Positions 1 to 9,837 of a stretch of 64,000 nt of DNA are shown piece after piece. A model generated the notes under the pieces. The model did not search any database, was not told where the DNA came from, and saw nothing but the letters and a program-made list of their open reading frames with translations. A program made the translations under genes and the position numbers. How positions within the stretch are numbered: the first letter of the stretch is position 1; every line of letters starts with the position of its first letter. Source of the DNA: Halobacteriovorax sp. JY17 (GTDB lineage Bacteria > Bdellovibrionota > Bacteriovoracia > Bacteriovoracales > Bacteriovoracaceae); assembly GCF_002753895.1 (NCBI RefSeq), contig NZ_NJER01000001.1, positions 1,240,910 through 1,304,909 on the forward strand. Reading direction: 5' to 3'.

Positions 1-45
1 GAGTCCTAGAAAGAGAAATACTCCAACAGCAATTAGAGAACCCAT
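1..45 (-). CDS. Start of a membrane protein cut by the window edge
   Basis: An ATG at 45-43 on the minus strand overlaps the TAA stop of the upstream gene by one base (TAATG), a common operon junction. The 15 codons that remain encode a very hydrophobic start (MGSLIAVGVFLFLGL), consistent with a first membrane helix or signal sequence. A purine-rich AAGAG lies just upstream. The rest of the gene is outside the window, so no family can be named. Confidence 0.5.
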   Translation of the reverse strand, partial: MGSLIAVGVFLFLGL

Positions 46-359
46 TACTCTACTCTTACCGCTGTTCCATAGCAGTATAGCTCCGCTGCTCCTTGGGCGA
101 CTGATGATGTCGAAAAGCGAATATTTACAATAGCATTGGCTCCTGCATTCTTCGCGCTCATGATCATTCTATCCATTGCTTCTTTTCTAGACTCGTTTAA
201 GAGCTCGCTATACCCTTTGAGTTCTCCGCCAACAATATTCTTAAGTCCAGCCATGATGTCACGACCTAGGTGCTTCGCTCTAACTGTTGAACCTGAGACA
301 AGTCCACAATATTCTGCGATATTTTTTCCGGGAATAGTTTCGATATTTGATAAAATCAT
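45..359 (-). CDS. YbjQ/UPF0145 family protein
   Basis: A 104-residue protein matching the small YbjQ (UPF0145) family in length and features: a YCGLVSGSTV segment near residue 17, a central basic helix with ESRKEAMDRM around residues 57-66, and the GANAIVNIRF strand near residues 74-83. Members form ring-like oligomers and have been called heavy-metal-binding domain proteins, but no biochemical role is established. It is probably cytoplasmic, as no signal peptide is seen. Its stop overlaps the start of the next gene on the same strand, so the two are probably cotranscribed. Confidence 0.8.
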   Translation of the reverse strand: MILSNIETIPGKNIAEYCGLVSGSTVRAKHLGRDIMAGLKNIVGGELKGYSELLNESRKEAMDRMIMSAKNAGANAIVNIRFSTSSVAQGAAELYCYGTAVRVE

Positions 360-422
360 TTCATCTCCTAATATAAGTCTATTAGAAAATGGTAAAGGAA
401 TTATCTTGAGTTAACTAGATAG

Positions 423-448
423 AAAAAATGGCCAAGGAATCTTGGCCG
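423..448 (-). terminator. Rho-independent terminator after the secreted protein gene
   Basis: Perfect 7-bp arms GGCCAAG (430-436) and CTTGGCC (441-447) close a 4-base loop. Read on the minus strand the hairpin is followed by ATTTTTTC, a U-run. It begins about 10 bases after the stop codon of the minus-strand gene that ends at 457. Confidence 0.8.
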
Positions 449-456
449 GATATTTC

Positions 457-1170
457 TTAAAGGTCACAATCGAGAGCGGTAATAGTCTTTTCAAAAGGAA
501 GATTACTTCCAAAGAGTGATTTCTTCTTAGAAACCATTGTAAAGTTCGCCATATCAATATCATTAAAGAGTCCGCATGTATCGTCAGAATCAAGAGAAAC
601 TCCTCTAAACGCAAGGCCTACTAATTCTCTATCATTAGAGATTAGTTCTTTCTTTTTATTTTCAACTGAGCAAAGAGAGATAGTTACGTTAAACCCAACA
701 ATATTTCTTCCATTGTAAACTTCTTCGATCATTACTAAATCATTTTGAAAAGATTTTCCAATATAAGGCTTCTCTTCTCGAGTTGACGGAAGTCTTCCCT
801 CTTTAGGAAGATTCATTCCAAAAATAAATTGAGCGTCCTCTACTTCTGAATACATTGGATCATTTTGTACGAAGAATCTCTGATCTTTCTTAAGTCGTCC
901 CTTAGATTTAGTATTTGAAGCGAAATCATTCTCACCACATTTATTCTTCTCTTTTAAAGAAGAGAGAATCTGTTCGTTCTTACTCAAAGACGGCAGTGAC
1001 TTATTAAGCTTCTTTATATTTTCTTCAATTTCTTCAGAATTAGATGAATGACTAACTTCACAGTTAATACAATCTTCCGAAGCAAGTGATCTAGAGTTTG
1101 AACCAAAGAGACTTGGCCCTATTGAAATCGCTGATAAAAGCATTAAAGCTACAAATTGTAGGTTTCTCAT
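457..1170 (-). CDS. Secreted protein of unknown function
   Basis: A 237-residue protein with an N-terminal signal peptide: basic MRN, a hydrophobic stretch to about residue 22, and a likely cleavage near SRSLA-SE at residues 27-31. The mature part has a CINC pair near residues 34-37 and four further scattered cysteines, so disulfides are plausible in the periplasm or outside the cell. I recognise no family. The start has a strong GGGGGATAT ribosome site, and the gene ends at a clear intrinsic terminator. It stands alone between the helicase gene and ybjQ. Confidence 0.7.
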   Translation of the reverse strand: MRNLQFVALMLLSAISIGPSLFGSNSRSLASEDCINCEVSHSSNSEEIEENIKKLNKSLPSLSKNEQILSSLKEKNKCGENDFASNTKSKGRLKKDQRFFVQNDPMYSEVEDAQFIFGMNLPKEGRLPSTREEKPYIGKSFQNDLVMIEEVYNGRNIVGFNVTISLCSVENKKKELISNDRELVGLAFRGVSLDSDDTCGLFNDIDMANFTMVSKKKSLFGSNLPFEKTITALDCDL

Positions 1171-1297
1171 ATATCCCCCTCAGAATAATTTTATATACTC
1201 TTATAAAGCAAGATATATGCCGAAAAAAACAACATATTTTCAAGCGCTTAGATGTAATCTAAATGAATAAAACTTAGACACTGTCTTATAGGCAGAC

Positions 1298-1326
1298 AAA
1301 AGGTACCACGTACCTAATGTTATGAG
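1298..1326. repeat. GGTACCACGTACC hairpin repeat, copy 1 (half element)
   Basis: These 29 bases are identical to 12771-12799. The core GGTACCACGTACC folds as a 6-bp hairpin (AGGTAC/GTACCT) around a CAC loop. The copy sits 8 bases beyond the 3' end of the helicase gene. A separate 5-bp inverted repeat TGTCT/AGACA (1282-1298) abuts it. The inverted second half seen near 12.8 kb is absent here. Confidence 0.7.
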
Positions 1327-1333
1327 TTGTGCG

Positions 1334-2551
1334 TTATCTCTTCTTCTTAGACTTTGATTTGGGCCTAGCTTTTTTCTTTTTAGAGTGAGGGTCTTTAGTG
1401 TTTAATTCTGTAAAGTAAGGGTGATCTGTGACGACAGGAATTTTCTCGTTAATCTTAGACTCTATACTTTCCAGAAGTTTCCACTCAGAAGATACACAGA
1501 ATGTTATTGCAACGCCTACACCTCCTGCCCGACCAGTTCGACCAATACGGTGAACATAATTACTAATCTCCTCCGGAAGAGAGTAATTAATAACGTGAGT
1601 GATGTCTAAAATATCAATTCCTCTTGCAGCAACATCAGTTGCAACAAGAAGTCGAATTTCCCCCATTCGAAAAGACTCTAGAGCTATTTCTCTTTGAGCT
1701 TGAGACTTATTACTATGGAAGGAACTACAAGAAATTCCATTCTCCAAAAGTTCTTCGACTAAGATATCTGCTCCAATTTTTGTTTTACTAAAGAGCAGAA
1801 CTTTGGAAAGTTCCTCGTTCTCTAAAAGATGTAGGAGTAGATTAAGTTTATTCTTCTTATGAAGAGGATAAAGCCTTTGTTCAATTTTCTCTACTACAGT
1901 AGATTCAATATCAACTTTAACTTTTACTGGATCGACTAAAATCTCTTTTGAAAGTCGTTCAATCGACTTGGGCATTGTTGCAGAAAATAGGGCCACTTGT
2001 TTTCTAGCAGGAAGGTAAGAAATAATGGCCTTAACATCATGAAGAAAGCCCATATCTAACATCATATCTGCTTCATCAAGAATAAATGTTTCGACTTCAT
2101 CAAGAGAGAGACGATTAGATTCTATGAGATCAATTAGTCGTCCAGGTGTTGCCACTAAAATATCAACGCCATCTTTTAAACTTTCAACTTGGTTCGCTCT
2201 TCTCGCTCCACCAAATACAACCAGAGAAGACACTCCATCAATATCTCCAAAGTCTTGTACAAACTTCTCAATCTGAGAGGCAAGCTCTCTTGTGGGAGTT
2301 AAGACTAGAGCGCGAATATGAAAAGGAGAAACTTCTCGGGGTTCACTTACAATCTTATTTAAAATAGGTAAGCAAAAAGCAGCCGTTTTACCAGATCCTG
2401 TCTTAGCGATTCCAAGAAGATCATTCCCTGTTAAAAGATACGGAATTGCTTTCAATTGAATAGGACTAGGTTTTACAAAACCAAACTCATTCAGAGTTTC
2501 TTTAATCGAAGGAAGAAGGTTTAATGAATTAAAAGTATTTGTATCTTTCAT
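1334..2551 (-). CDS. DEAD-box ATP-dependent RNA helicase (RhlE-like)
   Basis: A 405-residue helicase that unwinds RNA duplexes during ribosome assembly or mRNA turnover. The motifs run in family order: Q motif PSPIQLKAIP near 29-38, Walker A AKTGSGKT at 49-56, PTREL near 86-90, ATPGR near 134-138, DEAD at 159-162, SAT near 195, and HRIGRTGR near 335. The C-terminal 20 residues are almost all Lys, Arg and Ser, a typical RNA-binding tail of RhlE-type enzymes. It is a single-gene unit; the only signal downstream is a palindromic repeat with no clear U-run. Which DEAD-box subfamily it belongs to (RhlE, CsdA, SrmB) cannot be settled from motifs alone. Confidence 0.92.
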   Translation of the reverse strand: MKDTNTFNSLNLLPSIKETLNEFGFVKPSPIQLKAIPYLLTGNDLLGIAKTGSGKTAAFCLPILNKIVSEPREVSPFHIRALVLTPTRELASQIEKFVQDFGDIDGVSSLVVFGGARRANQVESLKDGVDILVATPGRLIDLIESNRLSLDEVETFILDEADMMLDMGFLHDVKAIISYLPARKQVALFSATMPKSIERLSKEILVDPVKVKVDIESTVVEKIEQRLYPLHKKNKLNLLLHLLENEELSKVLLFSKTKIGADILVEELLENGISCSSFHSNKSQAQREIALESFRMGEIRLLVATDVAARGIDILDITHVINYSLPEEISNYVHRIGRTGRAGGVGVAITFCVSSEWKLLESIESKINEKIPVVTDHPYFTELNTKDPHSKKKKARPKSKSKKKR

Positions 2552-2572
2552 AGTTCTATCAATCTCTAAAAT

Positions 2573-2598
2573 AAAAAAGGCCCACGAAGTAGGCCTTT
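2573..2598 (-). terminator. Intrinsic terminator of the nqr operon
   Basis: Arms AAAGGCC (2576-2582) and GGCCTTT (2592-2598) enclose a 9-base loop. On the minus strand the second arm runs into a six-U tract. It lies about 30 bases after the nqrF stop codon and before the helicase start. Confidence 0.85.
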
Positions 2599-2625
2599 AG
2601 TATCAAACTTTTTTAACAATTTTAA

Positions 2626-3852
2626 TCATCCACCAAAGTCATCAAGCATGATATCGTCTCTCTCAACACCTAGGTCAACGAGCATATCAATCACACATTG
2701 GTTCATTATTGGAGGCCCACATAGGTAGTACTCGCAATCCTCTGGGGCAGGGTGATCTTTAAGGTATTCATCATGTAAAACTTGGTGAATAAATCCTTTA
2801 TAACCTTCCCAGTTATCTTCTGGTAGAGCATCAGAAAGCGCACAGTGCCACTTAAAGTTTTCATTCTCACCTTGAAGCATATCGAAATCTTCAACGTAGA
2901 ACATTTCTCTCTTAGAACGAGCTCCGTACCAGAAAGTAATTTTTCGATCTGTTTTGATTCTCTTTAATTGATCAAATAAGTGAGATCTCATCGGCGCCAT
3001 ACCTGCACCACCACCAACGAATACCATTTCTTTCTTAGTGTCACGGGCAAAGAATTCACCAAATGGTCCAGAGATAGTAACTTTATCACCTGGCTTACAG
3101 TTAAAAATATAAGAAGACATCTTACCTGGAGGAGTTCCCTTAGGCGCTCTTGGAGGTGGAGAAGCAATACGCACGTTTAGCATAATCATCCCTTCTTCTT
3201 CAGGATAGTTTGCCATTGAGTACGCTCTAATAGTTTCTTCTGGTTCAGTCGAGATATTATCCCAAACTTTAAAAGTGTCCCAGTCACTTCTATACTCTTC
3301 TTCAATATCGAAGTCTTTATAATCAATTGTTAAACCTGGAGGTCTTTCAATTTGAATAAATCCACCTGCTTTAAATGGTACCGACTCTCCTTCAGGAAGA
3401 TCAAGAATAAATTCCTTAATGAAAGTTGCAACGTTATGGTTAGATCTAACCGTACATTCCCACTTCTTAACACCAAAGACTTCGTCTTCAACTTCAATTT
3501 CCATATCTTCTTTTATAGAAACCTGACAAGCAAGACGACAACCATCTTTCGCTTCTCTCTTTGTGATATGTGATAATTCTGTTTCTAGAATTTCTCCACC
3601 ACCAGAGTGAACGTGAACTTTACATTGTCCACAAGTACCACCACCACCACAGGCAGAAGATACAAATAATTTTTGATCAGCAAGCGCGTTTAGTAACTTT
3701 CCACCAGCTGGGATTTCAACAGTTTTTTCACCGTTAATGCTCAGTTTAATATTCCCAGAACTCACTAACTTTGACTTTGCAAAGAGAATGATGAGCACTA
3801 GGGCCAAAACAACGGCGGTAAACATTAAAACGCCAAGTATAATTTCATTCAT
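2626..3852 (-). CDS. nqrF: Na+-translocating NADH:quinone reductase subunit F
   Basis: The 408-residue electron-entry subunit of the NQR sodium pump. It oxidises NADH and passes electrons through FAD and a 2Fe-2S cluster. One N-terminal membrane helix (about 4-24) anchors it. The plant-type ferredoxin ligands are Cys68, Cys74, Cys77 and Cys109. A ferredoxin-reductase module follows, with RAYSMANYP for FAD near residue 210 and a C-terminal YYLCGPP for NADH near 375. Length and cysteine spacing fit characterised NqrF proteins. It is the last gene of the operon, directly before the terminator. Confidence 0.97.
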   Translation of the reverse strand: MNEIILGVLMFTAVVLALVLIILFAKSKLVSSGNIKLSINGEKTVEIPAGGKLLNALADQKLFVSSACGGGGTCGQCKVHVHSGGGEILETELSHITKREAKDGCRLACQVSIKEDMEIEVEDEVFGVKKWECTVRSNHNVATFIKEFILDLPEGESVPFKAGGFIQIERPPGLTIDYKDFDIEEEYRSDWDTFKVWDNISTEPEETIRAYSMANYPEEEGMIMLNVRIASPPPRAPKGTPPGKMSSYIFNCKPGDKVTISGPFGEFFARDTKKEMVFVGGGAGMAPMRSHLFDQLKRIKTDRKITFWYGARSKREMFYVEDFDMLQGENENFKWHCALSDALPEDNWEGYKGFIHQVLHDEYLKDHPAPEDCEYYLCGPPIMNQCVIDMLVDLGVERDDIMLDDFGG

Positions 3853-3876
3853 AGTTATGACCTTTCTTTATAATAC

Positions 3877-4488
3877 TTAAAGTTGAATACCTGAGAATGA
3901 GAGAAAACCTAAGGCCATAAGACCTACAGTAATAAAAGTAATCCCTAATCCTCTTAGTCCATGAGGTACGTCACTGTACTTCATTTTCTCTCTAATACCT
4001 GCAAGTGCTGCAATAGCAAGGGCCCAACCAATTCCTGACCCAATTCCATAAACAGTACTTTCCGCAAAGTTATAATCTCTTTCCACCATAAATAATGAAC
4101 CACCTAAAATGGCACAATTCACTGTAATAAGCGGAAGAAAAATCCCTAAAGCTGTATAAAGCGCTGGAAAAAATTTATCGAGAATCATCTCTAGAATTTG
4201 AACCATCGCTGCAATCACACCGATATAAGAAATTAGACCTAAGAAAGATAGATCAAACCCTGTAATACCGGCCCACTTAAGAGCATTTTCTTTTAAAAGA
4301 TAAGTATAAAGCAGGTTGTTTACAGGAATAGTAATTGTCTGAACTACCACTACTGCTACACCAAGACCAATTGCCGTTTTAACTTTCTTAGATACTGCTA
4401 AGAAAGTACACATTCCAAGAAAGAATGAAAGAGCAAGGTTTTCAACAAATACAGATTTTATAAATAAACTTAAATAATGTTCTAACAT
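3877..4488 (-). CDS. nqrE: Na+-translocating NADH:quinone reductase subunit E
   Basis: A 203-residue polytopic protein with about six helices, from the NqrE/RnfA family. NqrD and NqrE together form the membrane part of the pump and hold an iron centre between them through conserved cysteines. Here Cys27 ([13 protein letters not shown]) and a cysteine in VNCAILGG near residue 120 are the likely ligands. It follows nqrD by three bases and precedes nqrF by 24. Confidence 0.96.
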   Translation of the reverse strand: MLEHYLSLFIKSVFVENLALSFFLGMCTFLAVSKKVKTAIGLGVAVVVVQTITIPVNNLLYTYLLKENALKWAGITGFDLSFLGLISYIGVIAAMVQILEMILDKFFPALYTALGIFLPLITVNCAILGGSLFMVERDYNFAESTVYGIGSGIGWALAIAALAGIREKMKYSDVPHGLRGLGITFITVGLMALGFLSFSGIQL

Positions 4489-4491
4489 CTC

Positions 4492-5109
4492 TTACTCCTT
4501 CTCAACCTGATCAGTCTTCCAAGTTCTTAGGGCCCAGATAAATAATCCGATCAAAAAGAATGCACTTGGAGCAAGTAGCGCCATACCATTCGTTTGGTAC
4601 CAACCACCCTGACTTGTCGTTTTCAGAATTTCAAAACCAAGAAGCTTTCCACTTCCAAGTAATTCTCTAAATACTGCAACAAAAATTAAAACAATACTGT
4701 AACCAAGACCGTTTCCAATTCCATCTACAAATGAAGTGATTGGACCGTTCTTCATGGCGAATGCTTCTGCACGCCCCATTACAATACAGTTTGTAATAAT
4801 AAGACCAACGTAAACTGACATTGATTTTGCGACATCGTAAACGAATGCTTTTAAAAGCTGATCCGTTACAATTACGAGAGAAGCAATAACCGTCATCATC
4901 ACAATAATACGAATACTTGAAGGAACGTGGTTTCTAATTATTGAAACAAAGAATCCTGAAAAAGCAGTAACGAGAGTAACTGCAATACACATTACAAGAG
5001 CTGTCTCTAACTTCGTTGTAACAGCAAGTGCAGAACAAATCCCAAGGATTTGAAGAGCAATTGGATTGTCATCAAAAAGTGGAGCAAATAGTGTTTTCTT
5101 GAGGCTCAT
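4492..5109 (-). CDS. nqrD: Na+-translocating NADH:quinone reductase subunit D
   Basis: A 205-residue integral membrane subunit, homologous to NqrE and RnfE. Its cysteines in [11 protein letters not shown] (near residue 25) and [12 protein letters not shown] (near 110) match the family's iron-ligand positions. Its ATG overlaps the nqrC stop by one base (TAATG), so translation is probably coupled. Confidence 0.96.
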   Translation of the reverse strand: MSLKKTLFAPLFDDNPIALQILGICSALAVTTKLETALVMCIAVTLVTAFSGFFVSIIRNHVPSSIRIIVMMTVIASLVIVTDQLLKAFVYDVAKSMSVYVGLIITNCIVMGRAEAFAMKNGPITSFVDGIGNGLGYSIVLIFVAVFRELLGSGKLLGFEILKTTSQGGWYQTNGMALLAPSAFFLIGLFIWALRTWKTDQVEKE

Positions 5110-5870
5110 TACTTGATCCCTCCATCTCTAAATTTAGCGAGGAATGGCCCGTAAGCATCATCTCCTAACCAATATTGAATTGTACCAGACACACCAACAG
5201 AAGTAAGGGTCGCTCCAGAGAGACCGTCAATTTCTGTCTCAGACTTAGCCGCACCTTTTACTACTTTTAGTACTGGTTGATAATCTTCGCCGAGGGCCTT
5301 CTTACCATTCCAAGTCGCTTGCCAACTTGGGTTATCAATCTCACCACCAAGACCTGGAGTCTCACCGTGAGCATAGAACCCTATTCCTTTTACAGTAACT
5401 GTATCCGGAGCAAGAGCTAGGAAGCCATACATTGTTGACCAAAGCCCTTTTCCATGAACAGGGAGAACGATCATTGTCACTTCACCAGCTTCCTTAATAA
5501 GGTAAGCTTTCGCTACTTTTGCTCTAAATCTAATTTTACCTGCATCAATAGCTGAATCAATTCTCTTATTTTCTTTAGCATCTTTAGCTGCTTTCTTTTG
5601 ATCGTAGGCTTCAACATCACCTTCAACAACTTCACCAGTTGATAGATCAACTAAGAGAGATTGAACGTTTGCATAAGCGGCGTTAATTTCTTCTTTTGTT
5701 GCATTCTTATCCACTAGGCCAGAAGCAATCAGAAGATTCTTCTTAACATCTAATTTCTTATTTGCTTCTTGAGCAGGCTTCAAAGCTACTGCGGCACCAG
5801 ATACTAGAACTGAGCACACAATACAAAGAAGAAATGCAACAAGTAGTGTTTTTCCTGTTTCGCTTTTCAT
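5109..5870 (-). CDS. nqrC: Na+-translocating NADH:quinone reductase subunit C
   Basis: A 253-residue subunit with one N-terminal membrane helix and a periplasmic FMN-binding domain. The motif SGATLT near residue 218-223 carries the threonine to which FMN is attached covalently by the flavin transferase ApbE in this family; no apbE is in this window. A GTG lies three bases before the ATG, but AGGAGG is correctly spaced only for the ATG at 5870, so I use that start. It lies 9 bases after nqrB. Confidence 0.95.
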   Translation of the reverse strand: MKSETGKTLLVAFLLCIVCSVLVSGAAVALKPAQEANKKLDVKKNLLIASGLVDKNATKEEINAAYANVQSLLVDLSTGEVVEGDVEAYDQKKAAKDAKENKRIDSAIDAGKIRFRAKVAKAYLIKEAGEVTMIVLPVHGKGLWSTMYGFLALAPDTVTVKGIGFYAHGETPGLGGEIDNPSWQATWNGKKALGEDYQPVLKVVKGAAKSETEIDGLSGATLTSVGVSGTIQYWLGDDAYGPFLAKFRDGGIK

Positions 5871-5879
5871 CACTCCTCC

Positions 5880-7085
5880 TTAAGCCTTAATTCGCGCTTG
5901 TCTCTTCTTGATATGACCATTGACGACAAACCAGTCAATCAACGGAGCAAAGCAATTTGAGAAAAGAATTGCGAGCATTACACCTTCTGGGAATGCAGGG
6001 TTAACAACACGAACTAGAATAACCATTAGTCCGATCAATCCTCCGTAGAAGAATTGACCTTTAAAAGTCATTGAAGCCGACACTGGATCAGTGGCCATAA
6101 ATACTAGACCAAAAGCAAATCCACCGATAACAAGGTGCCAATGCGGAGCAAGTCCAAACATTGGATTAGTATCAGAACCAATTTGATTGAAAATAAATGC
6201 GAAGAACATTGCTGAAACAAGCATAGAGAGCATAATTCTCCATGAACCAATTCCAGTAGTAATTAGGATTACACCACCAATCAAACAAGCAAGAGTTGAA
6301 GTCTCACCCATTGAACCTGGCATAAATCCCAAGAAAGCATCCATCCAACTAACAGAGATAGCAGACATTCCACCAATAGCAGCTTGACCAAGAGCAGTTG
6401 CTCCAGTGAAACCGTCTACAGCTGTCCAAACAGCGTCACCTGAAATTTCTCCAGGGTAAGCAAAGAAGAGGAATGCTCTAGCTGTAAGAGCTGGGTTTAA
6501 GAAATTCTTCCCTGTTCCACCAAATACTTCTTTACCAAAAACAACACCAAACGAAATACCAACAGCAACTTGCCATAGAGGGATCGTAGGAGGAAGAATA
6601 CAAGGAAAGAGAAGTCCTGTTACTAGGAAACCTTCATTAATCTCATGCTTTCTTACTGTTGCAAATATCACTTCCCAAAATCCACCGACAATATTTGTCA
6701 CTAGAAATACAGGAGCAAAAAATAATAATCCATAAACAAAGTTGGAGACACAATTTGTTGGGTCAAACCCAAGCCCAAGAGCAGCCATGATGGCCCCTCT
6801 CCATGAATCAACAACAGAGATACCTTGAGCTGCTAAAACTGTGTTCGCTTGAAGACCTGTATTATAACAAGCAAAAAGTAAACAAGCTGTTAGTGCCATT
6901 GCCACAGTTGTCATCGTTCTTTTGAGATCAATCCCATCACGAACGTGTACTGATCCTCTACTCACTTCACCAGGTGTGTAGATAAAAGTGTCTATCATTT
7001 CATACATTGGATAGAACTTTTCTAACTTTCCACCTTTAACAAAGTGATGATGTTGAGAATCTAGAAAACCTCTTAAAGCTTTCAT
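5880..7085 (-). CDS. nqrB: Na+-translocating NADH:quinone reductase subunit B
   Basis: A 401-residue membrane subunit from the NqrB/RnfD family with about ten helices, believed to contain the sodium pathway and the quinone-related flavins. The covalent FMN site is seen as [10 protein letters not shown], with Thr230 the acceptor. [15 protein letters not shown] near residue 197 is also typical of the family. The start codon follows the nqrA stop directly. Confidence 0.97.
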   Translation of the reverse strand: MKALRGFLDSQHHHFVKGGKLEKFYPMYEMIDTFIYTPGEVSRGSVHVRDGIDLKRTMTTVAMALTACLLFACYNTGLQANTVLAAQGISVVDSWRGAIMAALGLGFDPTNCVSNFVYGLLFFAPVFLVTNIVGGFWEVIFATVRKHEINEGFLVTGLLFPCILPPTIPLWQVAVGISFGVVFGKEVFGGTGKNFLNPALTARAFLFFAYPGEISGDAVWTAVDGFTGATALGQAAIGGMSAISVSWMDAFLGFMPGSMGETSTLACLIGGVILITTGIGSWRIMLSMLVSAMFFAFIFNQIGSDTNPMFGLAPHWHLVIGGFAFGLVFMATDPVSASMTFKGQFFYGGLIGLMVILVRVVNPAFPEGVMLAILFSNCFAPLIDWFVVNGHIKKRQARIKA

Positions 7086-8426
7086 CTAACCTTCCTTCTC
7101 AATAGTTGTTAAATTTTTTCTAAGTACTGGACCGAAATCTTTTTTACCAATGCTGGCAAAAGTACAAAGCGCCAAATCTTCCTCATCAAGCTCTAAACAA
7201 CCAAGTTGTTGAGCTCGCTCAGTATCATTAGTAAGAAGAGCTCTTAATAATTGAGTTGGAAGAATATCTAAAGGTATTACCTTCTCGTACATTCCAACTG
7301 GAACCATCGCTCTTAATGAACCATGAGTCGTTGTTGTCATGCTAAATTTCTTAGAAGGTGTGAAGAACTTAGATAAAAAAGTTCTTTTGATAGAAAACTT
7401 ATCAAAACCAGGTGACTGCCAACCAAGAAATTCTCTCTCGCGCCCTTCGGCTAAAATCGAAATTTGATTGTGGTAACGTCCAAGGTAGAGAAATGAATCT
7501 TCTGCTTTTCTACCATTTAATACTGAACCAGAAATAATTCTAAGCTCACCATCAAGTGTTTCATTAGCTACGATATCTAAAATATTTGCACCTAACTGAG
7601 TAGTTAAAAGCCTTGGGTTCTTAGCTTTTGGTCCTGCAACAGCAATTACTCTTTCAGTCCAAAGTTTACCAGTTGTAAAGAGTTTACCGATAGCGATAAC
7701 GTCTTGGTAACCAGCGTGCCATACGAATTTACTTTCATGAACAGGATCTAGGTGATGAATATGTGTTCCAACTAATCCAGCAGGATGTGGTCCAGCAAAC
7801 TCATGCGTAGAAGCGCAACTCGGAGCCTGAATTTTTGATCCAGATGCCTTAGCGACAAAAGTCTTTCCATCAGTAAGTTTAGAAAGTGCTTCAACACCGG
7901 CCTTAAAATCTTCTTCGTACTGACCAATCACTTGTTCAGGGTTTGGAGATAGTGGATTAGTGTCCATCGCATTAATGAATATAGAGTGTGGCTTATCTTC
8001 AAGCATTGCTACTTTTGAAAATGGTCTCATTCTTAGAGACGTCCACAGACCAGACTCAAGAAGCAACTTCTTAACTTCATCAAAAGAAAGGTCAGAGACA
8101 CTCTTTTGTTTGTAAGATTCAAATTGAACTTGTTCAATTCCTGTTACTTCGATAACGATAGTTTGAAATGCACGTTTTGCACCTCTGTTGATCTCTACTA
8201 CTTTTCCGTTTGCCGGAGAAGTAAATGCTAATCCTTCATTCTTCTTACACTCAAAAAGAACTTGACCAGCTTTAACAGTGTCGCCAATTTGAACTTTCAT
8301 TGACGGCTTCATCCCAACGTAGTCGGGACCTGTTAAGGCCACTCTTTTAACTTGCGGACCAGCTTCGATTGTTTGTTTAGGGACTCCCGTTAAAGGAACG
8401 TCTAAACCCTTCTTAATACGAATCAT
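7086..8426 (-). CDS. nqrA: Na+-translocating NADH:quinone reductase subunit A
   Basis: A 446-residue soluble subunit on the cytoplasmic face and the first gene of nqrABCDEF. It starts [14 protein letters not shown] and has a biotinyl-like N-terminal domain ([17 protein letters not shown] near residues 69-85), followed by [18 protein letters not shown] near 222-239, both diagnostic of NqrA/RnfC proteins. The 176 bases upstream (8427-8602) are very A+T-rich and should hold the operon promoter, but I could not choose one convincing -35/-10 pair. Confidence 0.97.
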   Translation of the reverse strand: MIRIKKGLDVPLTGVPKQTIEAGPQVKRVALTGPDYVGMKPSMKVQIGDTVKAGQVLFECKKNEGLAFTSPANGKVVEINRGAKRAFQTIVIEVTGIEQVQFESYKQKSVSDLSFDEVKKLLLESGLWTSLRMRPFSKVAMLEDKPHSIFINAMDTNPLSPNPEQVIGQYEEDFKAGVEALSKLTDGKTFVAKASGSKIQAPSCASTHEFAGPHPAGLVGTHIHHLDPVHESKFVWHAGYQDVIAIGKLFTTGKLWTERVIAVAGPKAKNPRLLTTQLGANILDIVANETLDGELRIISGSVLNGRKAEDSFLYLGRYHNQISILAEGREREFLGWQSPGFDKFSIKRTFLSKFFTPSKKFSMTTTTHGSLRAMVPVGMYEKVIPLDILPTQLLRALLTNDTERAQQLGCLELDEEDLALCTFASIGKKDFGPVLRKNLTTIEKEG

Positions 8427-8602
8427 GGTAGTAATAACCCCGTTAAAACGTTAATATGTTTAGCTTTATAACTATATAAAAAAAATAGACTTTGATTTTT
8501 TATACTCCTACCAATTCGATATGTAACTAGTTCATAATAAAGAAATCAAAAAAATAATTTTCTTAATATTATTTTAAATAAAATAAATTTTCCTACTTAA
8601 AT

Positions 8603-8625
8603 AAAAAAGGTGCCGTAGCACCCTT
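8603..8625 (-). terminator. Intrinsic terminator of the channel-exporter operon
   Basis: Arms GGTGC (8609-8613) and GCACC (8618-8622) enclose CGTA. On the minus strand the hairpin runs into TTTTTT. It ends the five-gene minus-strand operon whose last gene stops at 8651. Confidence 0.85.
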
Positions 8626-8650
8626 ATCCATCTTTGAATATACGAAGAAG

Positions 8651-9139
8651 TTATGCTGCTAATAGACAGCACTTCTTGTACTTCTTCCCACTACCACAAG
8701 GGCAAGGGTCATTTCTTCCAACTTTTGGCCCAGCGCGCCTAACCGCGTCTCTAAGAACATCACCTTCAACAAAGAACCATGCGTCATCTTCAAAAGTAAA
8801 AGTCGCTCTCTCGTGGTGCACAACTTCCTTATCCCCCACTACATAAGTGGCCTTGAACTCAACCATTCCGTCGTTATCTCCGGCCTGACCTTTTTGTGTT
8901 TCGATAATATCTAACTTCTTCCAATCACTTTCTTTTGACCAGATATCAATTTCTTCTTTATTCAATTCTCCGCGGCTCGCTTTATCTTGAGTGGCTATTA
9001 TATAGTCCACTTCATGCTTAGCGAATGCTGAGTAACGAGAGCGCATTAATTGCTCTGCTGATTCTGCTTTCTTCGAACCACTATGTAATGGCCCACAACA
9101 TTTTTCATATTCTACTTCGTGACCGCAAGGACAGCTCAT
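8651..9139 (-). CDS. YchJ family protein with SEC-C zinc motif
   Basis: A 162-residue protein with a cysteine cluster at each end. The N-terminal one is [19 protein letters not shown]. The C-terminal one is the SEC-C motif, [18 protein letters not shown], also found at the tail of SecA, where it binds zinc. The middle, with [17 protein letters not shown] near residues 31-47, is the NTF2-like YchJ core (UPF0225). The biochemical role is not established. It is the last gene of the operon and is followed by a clear terminator. Confidence 0.88.
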   Translation of the reverse strand: MSCPCGHEVEYEKCCGPLHSGSKKAESAEQLMRSRYSAFAKHEVDYIIATQDKASRGELNKEEIDIWSKESDWKKLDIIETQKGQAGDNDGMVEFKATYVVGDKEVVHHERATFTFEDDAWFFVEGDVLRDAVRRAGPKVGRNDPCPCGSGKKYKKCCLLAA

Positions 9140-9174
9140 GTTTTCTCCTGATTTTTTGATTACTATACTACTCT

Positions 9175-9837
9175 TTAAAATCTAAAAAGTAAGTCAGTAA
9201 AAAATGTATTTTCTTCTTTAAAATGAAATTTACTCTCCAAAATTCTCGAAGAGACAAAGGTAAAGTGTTTCTTAATTTCTTTTTGGTACCAAGACTTAGA
9301 ACGCCTAATAGCATACTCATCTTTAAATTCGAGATCTTCAATTTGACGATCAAGTTCTTTATTAGTTGGCACACTAAAGTAGAGATACTTCACTCTCTTT
9401 GAAAGAATTGGAAGAATCTCTCTAATTTCTTCATCTGTCAGATATTGAAAAACAGAAGTACAAATTCCTAAATCAAAGTGCTTCTTAAATCTCGGGTCTT
9501 TACACCAAGATAGGATATCCATTTTATAAAGTTTTAAAGATGTTGAATCCACTGGAGCTATATTTCTTTTTTCAACTGTTTCAAAGACGTGGGCCGATGG
9601 TTCGATCCCCATCGCTCTATAAGGAATAAACTCTTTCATTACAGCTTCAAATAGATGACCTAATCCAAACCCTAAATCCACAACACTACTAATGTCTATG
9701 TAGTCCAAATCAAGAGTGGCCTTAATATACTTGGCATGATTTTCAGCATTACCTATTCCATCCATTTCGTCTGGAGAAGAATAATTCACATCCCAATACT
9801 CTTTATCAAAGCCTTCACTTCCCTTCTTTATTGTCAC
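9175..9837 (-). CDS. Class I SAM-dependent methyltransferase
   Basis: A 220-residue protein with the SAM-binding motif [16 protein letters not shown] near residues 52-66, an acidic motif II (GIEPS near 78) and [16 protein letters not shown] near 123-138. The substrate cannot be told from sequence. Its start overlaps the stop of the MATE exporter gene by four bases (ATGA), so it is translationally coupled to the exporter and may modify what is exported or simply share regulation. Confidence 0.75.
   Translation of the reverse strand: MTIKKGSEGFDKEYWDVNYSSPDEMDGIGNAENHAKYIKATLDLDYIDISSVVDLGFGLGHLFEAVMKEFIPYRAMGIEPSAHVFETVEKRNIAPVDSTSLKLYKMDILSWCKDPRFKKHFDLGICTSVFQYLTDEEIREILPILSKRVKYLYFSVPTNKELDRQIEDLEFKDEYAIRRSKSWYQKEIKKHFTFVSSRILESKFHFKEENTFFTDLLFRF

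Noticed and set aside
9594-9616. GGTTCGATCCC, resembling a tRNA T-arm
   Set aside because: It lies in the middle of the methyltransferase coding frame and no acceptor, D or anticodon stems fit around it.
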